From Nautilus pompilius (lineage: Eukaryota > Mollusca > Cephalopoda > Nautilida > Nautilidae), in assembly GCA_018389105.1 (NCBI GenBank), contig JACATO010000120.1, positions 1,360,001 to 1,424,000 on the forward strand: a stretch of 64,000 nt of DNA, in the 5' to 3' direction. Shown here one piece after another: positions 24,541 to 37,559 of the stretch; position 1 is the stretch's first letter, and each line of letters starts with the position of its first letter. The translations under genes and the position numbers were made by a program. The notes under the pieces are model-generated. The model was not told the DNA's origin. It ran no database searches and saw only the letters and a program-made list of their open reading frames with translations.

Positions 24541-27500
24541 AATTTAAAAAAAAATTAATGTAGCAAATTAAAAATCTCTGTTTTTACTGACAAAAAAGAA
24601 ACTAGACCCACATTATCAAGTATCTATATTATATTGTATTACTTTAAAAAATTTAATTAATTAATTGGCTGTTCATGCTTCATTGCACAATGAAGCAATA
24701 TTTGACAGATAGGCTAGCTAGGTTTGCTTATTTTGAAAGCCAAAGAGTCTAATTAAATAATTCAAATGTTTATTTTATTTTTTATTATCAAACATCACAC
24801 TGCTTAAGCTGATAAGAGGTTGGAGTTATTTTGTCTGTTCCCTGCATGTATCAGCTTTATCATTATCACTAATACTCCACATGAAGCAACTCCCATTACT
24901 ACTAGATTCATGAGAGTAATTCAATTCTTCCAAAGTGCTCAACCATTTCTGCACAAAGTCCCTGCTGCTGCTATCACACAACTGTCAGCTCAGAAAGACT
25001 GTATACAAGTCATTGATTTATGTTTATTACTAATATATTAATAAAATTTACTAACTACATTTGTTATCAATTGAACTATTTTTATTCTTTTAATACATTG
25101 CCATGAAAACAACAAAACAAAACAATTCATGATTTAATGAATTGAAATTTTAAAAAGTATTTCTGAATTGATAGAAAATTTTAAAATGTGAAGTAACTTA
25201 GTTTTGTTTTTTTTAAATGAAAAATTTTTAGTCATAATTTAAAAAATACCTTTAGTTTTAACTAAAAAGTCATTGAGGAATGGGGTGGTTGTACAAATTG
25301 TCCCTGGACTCATTTGCTAAAAATATGATTACTCCCCACAAATTTGTGTTAGAAAAATGTGAATTTTCATCAAGGGAAATCATTTTAGTATTAGATAATT
25401 TATCTCATATTTTAACCCTTTACCCTGTGGAATCATCTAGAGAAGCTTACTGTAGTTTTTGCATTATCAGTGCTTATTAAATAATGTTACTCTGTTTAAA
25501 ATTAACTAGATTTGCAGTTTTATTGTAGTTAAATTGCTTTGAGGTATGCATGCATTATTATTTTTTTTAACTTACCATTAATATACTCATCATACCTTTC
25601 TCTTTTTTTTTTTTTTTCCCTGACCACTCTATGAAATTCCTTAGTCATAGAAAGTTAAGGTGCAGAATATCATTGAGCTTTAAGCACTGTATAGACAGAA
25701 CCATGGTTTAATATTCATTTGATAGAGTCAAGAGGGAGATTCATTTTTCATCAAACCATATCAGTGCCCCATCTTACAGGTTGGGTATACTGTATAAAAG
25801 ATGATAATAGAGCATTAGATGATTATGTATATAAAACTTTCTTTTGGTCTTTTCCTTTGCAACTCAAGTTTTTTGTAATAACCTAAAAAATAGAATAATA
25901 TTGATTGATAATTTTATTTAAATACAAGTCAAATGATTTTTACTTATTACATTCCATTTTTAAAATGTCATCATCATGTGGAAAGCACACTTTTTAACTA
26001 TAAAAATGTGTTCTACAAGATGAAAGTACTCTGACAGTTCTATAGCGACAATCTTCTGTGGCATTTATATAAGATAGGTTGCAAGAGTAAATCCCAGTTA
26101 ATATTGCATGTATTAACTACTGAAAAATTAAAGCAAAACAATTATTTTTAAAATAGTCATCATGATTTTCACGATAAAGACACTTTAGTATAAAAATATA
26201 ATTCTTTAGTTGACTTTTAGTCTTATTTGTTAACTTTAGTGTGTTTATACTGAATTTCCTGCCTAGGTCCAAGACTAAAGGGCCTTATCACTACACAGAC
26301 AATATGGTTTCAAAATATTTTTTAACATTTTCAATTCCACTTAAGTAGATTCATCACAAAAGTAATATAACTTGTTTTCCAGATTTACTTTTATTAATAT
26401 TTTCATTATTGTAATTACCAGTGAAGTTTTATTGTTTGGATATTGTGCCATCTGGTTTTCCTCTTTGTCTTTTGCCTGTTATTGGTATCAGTTTAGTAAC
26501 AAACTTTGTCAATCAACCTGAATCTTGAGAATTAAGACTTAAAAAGAAAACTTTTTTAAAAAAATCTGGCTTTTAATTCCTACAGTTTTGAATGTGCCTG
26601 ATGTCTTTTTTTAAAAAAAAAATTAACAATTTAACTGTATTTTTGTGTATTTTTAACTAATTTGTTATTAGTATTTTTACACATTTGTGGTTTGCCTGTT
26701 TTTAATTTCTGTTTTTGTGAGAGACTTCTAATTTCTGTTTATTACTTAAGAAAAATGGCAGTATAGTTATTATTCTCATACATAATCTGGAAGATATAAA
26801 TTATTACTCTTTCTGTGGTCAAGTCTTTTCAAAAATATTTTTATTCTTATAAAACTTATTTTAATAACTTCTCTAGAAACTAGGAATGATCCTGATTTTT
26901 TTTCCTGGTGTTTCTTTTGGTATACAAGTTGGCCTTCATTAGAGTTCTCTGCCATTCACTATTTTAGTCTAAGTAAAGAATAATAAAGTTTACATAGAAA
27001 AACCTAAAACTACAGTTTGTTTGTCTTGTATTCTTCCTAATTTTCTGTTAACCAAATTTTTCCATATCCACCTGTGTGATGCTGATATGGGAGTTTTCCA
27101 TTATGGTAAAATAATATATTCTGTGTTTCTTCTTTTGACTACTAGATTCATGTCTGCTTATACATGTGTATTACCTACAGATAGACAACTAACTGGTTTA
27201 AGAATCTGACTTAGGTGCAAATGATGATCATTGTGAATGCATGATTTTAGCAGTAATATAACTTTCATAAACTTTTTTCACCAATCCTTTTATGTGCAAG
27301 CTGGTTTTCCATCACAGAAATTTACTTAGTTGAATGACAGTAACCATGAATAAAAACATTGCAGGTTTAAATAAATATATACATGTTCATTGGCAAATTG
27401 TGGATTTATCAATAAAATAGTTAATGAAGCTTAAAGGAGGCTATTTCAGTGAAAAAGGGCCTGTAACAAAAGCTTGAAAGATTTTTCTAATAGTTATCTG

Positions 27501-27593
27501 CTTATAAACATAAAATTATTTTTTATAAATTGCTTTTTAAATAAGGTACAGGATATTTCATTGGTGAAACCACAATTATGGCTCTGTCTCCAT

Positions 27594-27618
27594 GAGTGTG
27601 TGTGTGTGTGAGAGAGAA
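27594..27618. repeat. (GT)n(GA)n microsatellite
   Basis: GAGTGTGTGTGTGTGTG followed by AGAGAGA. Confidence 0.93.
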
Positions 27619-30517
27619 GATATTAGCCCTCACGATTTTCAGGCCTACGCTGCATCTGCTATTTTAATACTCACTAGAACTTTTTAGATACACCCAGTTT
27701 TAGCATAGAGATAACTCTTAATTTATTGAGAATTTTTAGTCTCATTTTATAGTTGAAAATCACAGAATCATATAGTAATAGAAGAAATTTTTTTACCAGT
27801 TACACTTTCTTTATTACTACAACATTTTTTGTTAATGTAGGGAAGGTTAGGTTGTTTTTGTTGTTGTAATGCATTGGTCTTGCTGTGTAGCCTTTGGGAC
27901 AGACTATTACATTCTATAGGTGAAATGGGCTTGGGCCCACACAAAATATCATCACTTTCTGATCATGTGAAGGAACAAGAAGTTTTAAAACTATGGATGG
28001 TTTGCACTGGCATGTAGCACAGTGATCTAAAGCATTGGTCAAATTATGATGTCCAAAAACATGGCAACTAACAGGTCACAAATATGAAACTAGTTTAAGC
28101 CACTTGACCACTCCAGAAATCTTTTAAAAAAAAACAAATACACTAACAGTAACAACATTGTGCACCAAAAAATAGTTATAAACTTTTGATGATTATAATA
28201 AGGGGATAGGAAAAGCCCCAAATTAGCCTTCTAGCTTCTGTAAATATCACATCACCAATAACTTCAATAAAGGCAGTTCTGAATTGGCAGCACTAGGCCG
28301 TATTCAACTGTACTGGGTGTCAGACTAGCTCAGCCAAACTGTTGAAGTCTTCATTATATTAGGGCTATTAAAATGAAACCTTACCAGAAATGATTACAGC
28401 AATTCTATTTCAGCTGGGTTTTATTTAAATGTCTCTTATAGAATATGCTTTCCCCTCACCATAATAGTACTTTTTTGCTAATTTTTTCAAAACCTAATGA
28501 GCCTTTATTGTTTTTTTGTTTATATCAATTATGAAACAACTGATTACTATTAATATCCACTTAGCAATGAACAATTTTAACTAACTTTATTTAAAAATCT
28601 ATTAGTACAAATTTAACAAAATACTTTTTTAAAAAAATAACATTGCAATATATGAGTCTCTTGAAATTGTATTGCTGTAGTTTATTTCTGAATTGTTAAT
28701 ATACTGTATTACTTGGCTTAGATGAAAACTTATTTAGAAAAGCTTGTTTGTGAAAAAACATGAATTATGAAAGCTTTTTTTTTTATTATTGAAATATTTT
28801 AACTTTTTAAGTCCAATAGGAAAGGTGCAGAAGTTAAATATTTTTTTAAAAATTAAATGCAGTCTTAAAAACCAAATTATTTTTTTCTTTCTTAAGCCCC
28901 TTTTAGTCTTTTGCAGGTCACACTCCTTGGACATTTTTGATTTTAGCAAGTGGCAGTCAGGGAGACTGACTAGCATTTTCTTTTTCTTCTTTGATTGATG
29001 GCAAAAAGTGGAGATAACTATCTAAACATCAGAACTAATTCTTCTTTGTACAGATGCAGTTAGCATTTGGTAGTAGGTTTTCATTATGGTTCTTAAGTCT
29101 TTGTGGAGTATGCCCTTCTTGGAGATAATTTATAGTCAGTATTTCAAGTAGATAAAACTAAAAGGTCATCGCAGTTAGGGGGTGGCCAGCTCCCTCAGGT
29201 TACCTGCAAGCTTCCCCAAGCTCTTCTGTTTACTATGCATAAGCTTCAGAATGTTTTTTTTTAAATTAATCCCACTGATGGAATTAGAATTTTCTTTTGG
29301 TGATGCTAACAGTAATTTCCCTTTTTTTTCCCTATCTTTTTAAGTTTTTCTTTTTAAATAGCCAAATATTCCAATTAACAAATGATTTACAAACAAGGGT
29401 TATGACATGATCAATTAAAAATTATCTGTTGAGCAATCTTTGGTTAACTCATTAAATTACTTTTTAAAAACCTCTTGAATTTGCATGGATATACTCAGCT
29501 GCAACAAAAAACATTTGTTCTTGTCTTTGTTAGGTGAATTCTGCAATTAGAGTTATGCATTATTATTTAATACTTGAGCCAGTGCAATAAGCCACTTGTT
29601 GTGAAGCATAACATGTACAAACAAAAAGAAATTGCAAGAAAAATTCTTTAAAATCATTTCTGATCTAAGAACAAAAATTAAACCATCTTGATTGTGTTGC
29701 TTCCAGCTAAATCAGTTTCCTTGCATCTTTATTATTAATCATGATAGCGTATGCTTTTTATTTTAGGTCATATAGAAACTTATGTGTCATAATAAAACAA
29801 AAAAATTCTTTGATAATAAAAAAGGATATTTCTTAATGTGTTATCAGGATAAGTATGGTTTACTTAGAGTTTTTACACAGTAATATGGTTATGACTCTCA
29901 TTCTCTGATAGTTGAAAAATATCAATAAAGGTGGGTGGCTCCATGGCATTTAAATTAGTAAAACAAACACATCTATCTAATATTTGAGTCATTCCTAAAT
30001 GTATGTTTAAAAAAAAAAATGTTTTGGGATTACTATTTAATTTTGTCATAATATTTATTTAAAAATTTACCAGTAAACTAAAATAGTGTGGATTGATTAT
30101 GAAGCCTTGACTGTTTTAATCTGATTCTTGAAGATTTTCCTATGTCAGTCAGGAGATTTTTTTTCCTTTCGGCGACATCCTTCCATTATATTGATTTTAA
30201 ACTGTGAAGCTTTATAATCCCCTAGGGAGTTTCTGATGCTTTTCTTACTTATAAAGTGACTGCTGTTTTTACTGCATTTAGGCTATATTTAATGTGTCTA
30301 CTGTACAAAAAACGAGAAAGTTTTGTAATTTTTCACCAAGTCTCAAAAATGCTTTTATAATTGAAAGTTACATTCATTACTTCATTGCCTTTTCTGCCCT
30401 TTTTTGCAAAGGCTTTTATATATTTAAAAGTTTGAAGATTGCCAGAATTTTACATTGAAAAATATTTACATAAACAGGTAATAATTTTAGGCATTTTTTC
30501 ATCTGGTTTCACAGTTG

Positions 30518-30765
30518 TCCATTAGGAAGCTTTGGAAATCTTGCACCATTTGATGCCCAGCACTTCTGACTTCAACAGAGAAATCTCCACTAGTACTCTC
30601 TATTTTTCTAGATGTGGGAGGAAACCTACATGGCCAGCTGGTGAAAGACTAAGAAGAAACCCTGCCAGAGAGGTATCCAAGCCAAGTCAATCATCTACAG
30701 GAATCAAATGCAGGCCCTCAACTTTAACAGTCCAGTAGTCTACTGCTGGACTATCATACCTTCCA
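30518..30765 (-). mobile_element. tRNA-derived SINE (reverse)
   Basis: On the minus strand the head is GATAGTCCAGCAGTAGACTACTGGACT, palindromic as in the copy at 8.75 kb. A B-box-like TTTGATTCCTG follows, then CTTCTTAGTCTTTCACCAGC, CCTCCCACATCTAGAAAAAT and the tail TTTCC-AAAGCTTCCTAATGG. The tail (GTCAGAAGTGC through GCTTCCTAATGG) also matches the end of the copy at 63774-63940. It lies head-to-head with the copy at 30945-31115, about 180 bp away. Confidence 0.75.
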
Positions 30766-30944
30766 GGTTAAGATTTGTATAATTAACTTGATTTTTTAAG
30801 TTAACAAAAATTAAAATGATATACATTGTTGTTGTTTTTATTTGGAAAGAACCATCATTATCTTAAATACCAAATTTGTAATATTTTGAAGGTTTTGAAA
30901 AATGTAGGCAAGAGATCATCAGTAGATGGTTTTTGATGCTGAAA

Positions 30945-31115
30945 GGGACACTGGGCAGTGCAGTGGTACAGAGGTAAACTACTGGATTGCCTTGATTGAG
31001 GGCTTGAGTTCAAATCCTGGTTGATACTGGCTTGGAATGGCATATATCTCCTCTGCACTCTCCTACATCTAAAAATGAAGGGTTCTATTAGCGACTCTCT
31101 GTAGTAAGTGTACAA
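30945..31115 (+). mobile_element. tRNA-derived SINE, 3' truncated
   Basis: The head is CTGGGCAGTGCAGTGGTACAGAGGTAAACTACTGG, with B box GAGTTCAAATCCTGG. The centre is shortened (TGGCTTGGAATGGCATATATCTC), then CTACATCTAAAAATGAAGGGTTCTA and GACTCTCTG. The 3' tail shared by other copies is absent. It is one half of a head-to-head pair with the preceding reverse copy. Confidence 0.75.
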
Positions 31116-32451
31116 CTAACCTCTTTGTCATCAGGTTCAACTTGGTGTTTAATATGACCACAGGTTTTTGACCATTCTGAATTTAGGTTGAATTTTTAAA
31201 ATGAGATTTATCATAGTTAATTGTCATGCATATCATGTTGTTCTTGCTTCATTAGTTGTATAGATTGTGGGTTATTATCAAAAATCTGTGTGTAAGAAAT
31301 CATAAAAGCTTTGTAGAACTCTGAAACATGTTGCCAGATTACGCAGTACTGGTATTCTAAACTAGAAATTTATTTTTGTATAAAAATTTGCTAGACACTT
31401 TTTTTTTTACATGTAAATAAATTATACACACTTAGACAATTTTATATTGTAGAGTCGAAGTGAGAGATTTGTCAGTTTACTGAAAGCTGTATACTTTGGT
31501 ACCTATGTTTGTAGTTAATTTGATGATGATAATAACTTTATAGTGAAAAAAAATTAAATATTGCTCAAGGTTGATTCATGGAGTTTGAACATAGTAAATA
31601 ATTGTACATATCTAACATTTTTTATTTTTTGATATATTGGATTTTTCTTCACTAGATCAGATAATCTTTGGAAGTCTCACTGGTTTTATTTATACATGGT
31701 AATATATGGAAAATTGTTATCTTGCTATTTGCAAGTTGCATTATTGGCAAGTAATAATTTAAACATTTTGCTTACAATTAGCTATATTTTGTTGTATACA
31801 AGATCATTGCAAAAGATAAAAAAATATTTAACCAATAGATTTGTATTTCCTTAAATTTATTATTTTCATACTTATATTAATCATTTATTTTATAATTATC
31901 AGTAGCTCCTGATAATCAGTTCAACAATGTTTTGGATCATAATGTTTCTTCCTTAGTAACAATCCTTTTGCAGTTGTTCCACAGACTGGTTACTAAGTAA
32001 CTAGCACTAACTTTGACCATGATTATTCGTTTTACACTACCAGTTTGTAAACATTTTGTTTAATATAATAAACATAATTTGCTTTGTTTTGCTTTTGTTC
32101 TGCTACTCATTCATAACACACTTAGGCATATTACCCTTTGTATTCTTACTTATTTATCTTTTTTACTGTTTTGTGTTTTGATAATTGATCTGTGCAGTGC
32201 ATTTTAATGAAAATAAATCAAATCAGACTCATTAAGTTGCAAGATTGACTTGTTTTGCTCTAATATTTTCCATAAAAATATTGCTTTAAATATATTCAAA
32301 TTAAGTAGGGAAATTTTAGTGCATGCATGTTTGTGTGTGAAGAATAAAAACTTTTTATAACTTATTTTCTATCTGTATATTTGTTCAGAGTGTGAAAAAT
32401 GTATAAATCATCAAAATGTATTAATGTATTCCCATTACATGAACACTTATT

Positions 32452-32464
32452 GCACGCGCACACA

Positions 32465-32495
<31 letters not shown>
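32452..32495. repeat. (CA)n microsatellite
   Basis: GCACGCGCACACACACACA, one CC interruption, then a further run of about 12 CA units. It lies about 70 bp from the left end of the DUF4817-type element. Confidence 0.97.
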
Positions 32496-32566
32496 TAATC
32501 AAATGTATGATGCTGCTGTCTTCTGTGTTTTTTCACTGCATTGGAAAGTGGAAAACTTTTAATATA

Positions 32567-33649
32567 TAGGGGCCCAAAAAGATGCATACACTTTTCTCTA
32601 GAGTTAAATAAATAAAGACATATTGCTAGATAGAATTTTTGCTTTATACATCAAACACTGCAAACATGATACATTACAATAGCTATTCAAAATGTCCACC
32701 ATCGGCGTCCATGCAGGCATGTATCGTGTTCTTCAACACACCTCAAAGGAAAAAGTCTGGAGAGCATGACAGGTACTCGTCTGATCTGCATTGTCACATC
32801 TGTCTCTCAATAAAGTGTTCATCCAAAAAGTATTTGTACATCTTGATGAAAATGTGGGAGCGACATCTTGCTGTTAAAATCTTTTTTCATTGGTCACCTG
32901 TCAATATATCATTAAAAAAGAATGGCTTTATAAGACCATAAAAAGAGACACTTATCAACCCCATGACCACTGGCGGGATAAACACTTTCTAACATGAGGT
33001 TAAGAGTACTCTTCAGTAGCCAAGTGCACATATTTTTATCTGTTTACAGTTCTATTCAACTTAAAGCCTGTCTTTGTCTGACTACACACTCGTCTTAACG
33101 AACATTAGATCCTGACATGTGCTTTATTTAAAACCTCTCACAGAATTCACACCTCCAGTTTGGATCATCATCATTTAATGCCTGCAGCAGTTGTGAAATG
33201 TATGGTTTCCAATTTGCATTCTACAAAATTCATTGAACATTTGATTTGCTCATACCAGATTGATGAGCACATCATCATGTAGATTTTCCACAGTAAGTTT
33301 GAATTTGACCATGAATGTTCTCTTCACTTCATGCAAAGCATGACTAGACAGCCCCCTTTTCCACTTCTCGCATGATGGCTTCAGCCTCAAATTTTTCCTT
33401 CATTCACATGCTTGTAGGGCAGGTTGGCGATGGTGATTCATACTCACATGTCCATGCACAATGTCTTTGGTAACATTAAAAAATTTCCAGTAACACTTTA
33501 TTATGTGCTTGTGATAATCAAAGGACAACTTCAAACTTGTCACAGTACTGCCATCTGTGAGCTTCTGAATAAAACATCTTAATTGAGAGATAAAATGCTG
33601 TTGTATGGTAGCATATGAAGGTGTGTATGTATCTTTTTGGGAAACCCTG
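32567..33649 (-). mobile_element. Tc1/mariner-superfamily element, DUF4817 type, with TIRs and TA duplication
   Basis: The left end (TAGGGGCCCAAAAAGATGCATACAC) and the reverse complement of the right end (CAGGGTTTCCCAAAAAGATACATACAC) are matching terminal inverted repeats. TA dinucleotides lie immediately outside (32565-32566 and 33650-33651), the expected duplication for this superfamily. The element is 1083 bp, near the size of a complete element of this kind. Coding remains are on the minus strand (next entry). It lies in the intron upstream of the ZMIZ exon, antisense to it. Confidence 0.85.
32680..33430 (-). pseudogene. Broken DUF4817-type transposase inside 32567-33649
   Basis: Minus-strand pieces, in order, read NANWKPYISQLLQALNDDDP and then WRCEFCERF (33.2-33.1 kb), a stretch where D-E-S is expected, CTWLLKSTLNLMLESVYPAS, and near the end CMDADGGHFE. 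The pieces match the transposase pattern in which the HTH is followed by PYK-x-x-LVQxL-EDD-x-R--FC, the catalytic domain, and a C-terminal GGHFEHLL-type motif. Several stops and frameshifts separate them, so the gene is dead. An open frame on the other strand (32639-32941) is a by-product of this sequence. Confidence 0.7.
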
Positions 33650-35793
33650 TATTGTTGTCAGCATAATATCTCCTTTATTGAAGAAAACAAAATCCATTGA
33701 ATTTTTAAAGGGGTATTATTTTGTTTTTTTACATATTATCTTTATTCTAGATTTACCTTAATTGTGTATGGTTGTGAGATGAGATATATCAGTAGATTTG
33801 AAATCCAAAATAATCTCATGGATTACAAAAGACAACATTGTAGGTCAGATATAAAGTACTGTATATATCAGAGACTACATCTGTTTAACAATACAGTATA
33901 ATTTGTACTATCACTTTTAGCTGGATTATTGCTGTTTTTGCTTTTTGTATTTAATAGCAAAGAAATAATAACTAACTTTGGAAAATTATTGGATTGCTGT
34001 AATTTCTAATGCTTTTCCACTAAAACTAAATATAGTGAACTGTAGTTTGAAAAAATGTAGTTAGAATTTATTCAGTACCAGTTTTGATGTATTCTAAAAC
34101 AGATGTAGCAACATATCATATTGAAACCAGTAAAGAAAGTTATTTAAATACAGAAAATATTTCAAACTGAAAAATTATATTTTATCTTTCTCTTTTCTTT
34201 CTTGAAAATATTTCTAATCTATTTGGCCACCAGTTGATTTGTTTGTATTTTTATTTTATTGCTAAATAGTCCTTTATTTCTTAACATCTTGACATCATCC
34301 TTGTAAAAAGTGTTGAGAGACTACACAATGGAATGCCAGCATTTGACAGCTATAGAAACTGATTTGTATGATTTCTAATTTAACTTGCATTGAATTTTTT
34401 TATAGTTATATTTTAAAAAATTGGTTGCATTTTCTGCGTAGCAGTGCCTGTATTTGTATTTTTTTAAATATACAATCTACTTATTATGTTTTATTTCATT
34501 CTGGATGCCCCAAATATTAGCATAATTTATATAGATGTGCTTAATAATTTTTATTATTGTATTTAAATTTAAATGTTAAAGCAGCTATAAAATGTACAGA
34601 AAAAATTAGTAAGATGTAGAGATTCCATTATGCTTATATAAACATTTTGAAATAAAAGAACAATTACTAGAAGAATGCCATTTCATTAGAAGCTATTTAT
34701 GTATATTTAATTTCATTCAAACATTGCTTTTATTATGCTTTTAAAGAATTGTTCACACACAGATTGTCAGGTCTTTATGTACTTCTGAGTGAACTAAATA
34801 ATAAGCAATGTTGCTTATAAATAGTTTCACTTTATGTGTGAAAGCCCACACTATACATTTGAATTTTATAGGCACTATACCTTTTTTACTCTGTTAGCTG
34901 AATAATTAAATCATCAACTCTTCAAAACAGTGCGAGTTTCATGAAATATTTCTGATAAGCTTTTGAGAACATGAATTTATTTTGTGTATAATTTAAAAAA
35001 TTAACAAGCCCATATTTTTCCTATAAAAACGACACTAAAAATAACTTTAAAAGTTTATATTTAAAATACTAACTAAACTTTTGCAGAATCATATACAACA
35101 ACAAAGTATTTTGGATCAACCTGTTTTCTAGATAAAATGTTTTTCTTTAATAAATGATGTCTGTATCATACTACATTCCTGCTGAGATTACACACTGACT
35201 CTAACTGTTCTTTGTTTCAAAACATTTTACTTTCTTGTTTTTAAAAAATCCCTACCTTCCATTGTTTTAAAATTCTAGAAATATTTATATAGATTTGTAG
35301 CATAATAATTTGAACACTCCATAAAGTGGGTTCCTTCATGATCTACATGTGATGATCATTACTACAGTAAAATTGGACACCATGGTAGATAAACTCTGTT
35401 TTCTGGAAAGTGTGATACTGAAAGTAAATGTGATACCTTTCCATTTTCTGAGGATGAGGTAATTGAAAATTCAAAGTTAGTAGTTGTGCTTCAAATATTT
35501 TATTCTTTTAGGGAGGAGGGCCTATCCACTACACACCCTCATCCTGGATGATCTGTCACTATTGACTGCTGGCATTTGCAGTAACTACCAATAATCCCTT
35601 TTTTGGGGTTGTTGCAGCAGTATAGACATAAGTATATTAAACAGACTTGCTTGACAGAATCCTTTAGTAATATGGGAATAAAAGATTGTTGTTTCACAAG
35701 TGAAACATTACATAGTGGCTATCTTTAGCCTTCACAGACAAGTCATACACCAATTCATATTCCCTGGATGCACTTGGGTCTGTCTTGAGAGGC

Positions 35794-36170
35794 TTATGAC
35801 CCTGTGTATTTACATAAAACTGCATTATAGCAATGTTGGGCAAATATTTGGTATAGGGATAAAACAGATAATACATTTCTTGATGGACATCTAAATTCTG
35901 CTGGTTCTTGATAAAGATCCTTGAGGGTAATCATAACATCTTTTAGAAAGATTGAGAAACATGCCATACATCTAGAACAACTACAAGTTGGAATATAGAA
36001 TAAACCCTTTTGAATTTCTATGGTAGATTCTTGATAAACAACTAAGGGCCAGAAGAATGAAAGCAATTTCACAGCAGCATTTGAATACCTGCACACTTGG
36101 TGATAAGCCTGGGCCAGATCTAAATAACTATAATCACTACAGCATGCAAACGATGCAGCTACCAAATACT
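35794..36170 (-). pseudogene. Decayed Ty3/Gypsy-like reverse transcriptase fragment
   Basis: The minus-strand frame contains SDYSYLDLAQAYHQV, matching the F/Y-S-x-LDL-x-x-AYHQ-I/V motif at the first catalytic aspartate of Ty3/Gypsy reverse transcriptases. A later K-x-x-SFF-x-P-x-VYQ stretch resembles the following T-AF-TP-G-YQF strand, and C-MACFSIFLKDVM loosely resembles the NAPATFQ-x-x-M helix. The YxDD motif is not recognisable. No protease, integrase or LTR was found nearby, so this is a truncated remnant. It ends about 150 bp from the mariner at 36323. Confidence 0.5.
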
Positions 36171-36322
36171 GAAAATTAATTCTTGAACTCTCATTATGTA
36201 TACTTTTACAGAATCAATTTACCTGTCCAAAATCTATGGTATTTAAATTATTATAGCAGGGATCATGTGCTTTTATTTAATCAACCTATGGTAATTTGTA
36301 TATAATCATGTATATGCATCTA

Positions 36323-37543
36323 TTAGGTTGTTACAAAAGTTTTGTCAGTTTTCTTACCACAACAATAAGACTTCATATCATTGCTGAACTTGAAGTTTAT
36401 TAATCAAAGTAAGTTCCTTTGCAATCAATACACTTCTGCTAATGAGTTACAAGTGTATTTATACCATTTTGAAAAAAATTTGGATTTCTGGAGGTGATAA
36501 ACTGTTGGAAGGCAGTTTCATTTGCTACTTGGTTGGAGAAGGATTTCATAAGGAAGCTACTGTCGAAGTGTTTTAAAAGGTGGTAGTCTATGGGAGAAAG
36601 GTCTGGTGAAGAGGCTGGGTGAGAGAGAACTTCATACTGCAATGTGTTCAGTTTCTGAAGAGTCACTTTTGCAACATGAGGACGAGCATTGTCATGGAGC
36701 AGGATTGAACCTCCTCTCCAATTCACCAATGGCGGCTGTCGTTGGGAGAGTTTCTGATGAACAATGTTAATTCACGATGGTACCTTTCACCTGTGATGGT
36801 TTTGCCAGGTTGCAAGAAGTTATAGTGGATGACACCAGTTGCAGTCCACCACACAGTGACCATGACCTTCTTTCTGTGGGGGCAGGGTTTTGGAATGTAG
36901 TTATGTACCTTGTCTCTGTCAAGCCACTGTGCTAATGCTTGTGATTATCGTAAAGGATACATTTTTCATCGCGTAATGATTTGGTCAAGAAATGGGTTGT
37001 TATTGTTTCGTATGACAAGTGAAGAGCCAATCTTCAATTGCTGATTTGTTGTTTTCCATTCAACTCATAAGGCACCTATTTGTCAAGTTCTCCAGCGATT
37101 TCTCATACTGTTCTTGGATTGGCTTCAATTGAGGCTTTTAGATGGTTGTCATTACAGCTAGAAGGATGTCCACTACATTCCTTATCTTTGAGGCTCACAT
37201 CTCTTGATTGAAACTTTGCAAACCATCATTGTACTGTGTGTTCATTTTTTGTGTCCTCGCCCCATGTCTGCTTAATGTTACAAGTTGCCTCACTTGCTTC
37301 ATGGCCTAGTTTGAACTCATGAAGCAAAATGGCATGAAAACTTTTCTATCCATACTTCACTCAGATCCCTGAAACAAATATCCATTTTATGATATTTAGA
37401 AAGGTAGGTTTTGCATAATGTATACCAAAGCACACACTACAGAATGATATATAACTTATCTACATACACCTTCACAAGCATGCAAAAAGTGAACCCCAAA
37501 TTAACAATATATAGAAACCAACAAAACTTTTGTAACAACCTAA
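36323..37543 (-). mobile_element. Mariner element 1 (Hsmar1/cecropia type), TIRs and TA duplication intact
   Basis: The left terminal repeat TTAGGTTGTTACAAAAGTTTTG is the exact reverse complement of the right end CAAAACTTTTGTAACAACCTAA. TA flanks both ends (36321-36322 and 37544-37545). At 1221 bp the element is close to the usual 1.3 kb. The terminal sequence resembles that of Hsmar1-type mariners. It is inserted antisense to the ZMIZ gene, with the right end only 71 bases before the 3' splice junction. Confidence 0.95.
36430..37390 (-). pseudogene. Inactive mariner transposase in element 1
   Basis: On the minus strand, fragments in several frames reproduce a mariner transposase of the SETMAR/Hsmar1 group. 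The N-terminal domain is riddled with stops. Then come NNNPFLDQIIT, AQWLDRDK, HNYIPKPCPH, KKVMVTVWWTATGVIHYNFL, and an open frame (36439-36729) with ILLHDNARPHVAKVTLQKLN and SPDLSPIDYH. The second (HDN) and third (SPDLSPID) catalytic motifs are readable. The first (normally CDEKW) is ruined: the sequence there reads ITR followed by a stop. The gene cannot encode a working cut-and-paste enzyme. Confidence 0.9.
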
Positions 37544-37559
37544 TATATTTTTCTTAGTA

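Noticed and set aside
27996-28110. Possible tRNA-derived repeat
   Set aside because: Box-like words are present, but spacing and the central SINE segment are missing.
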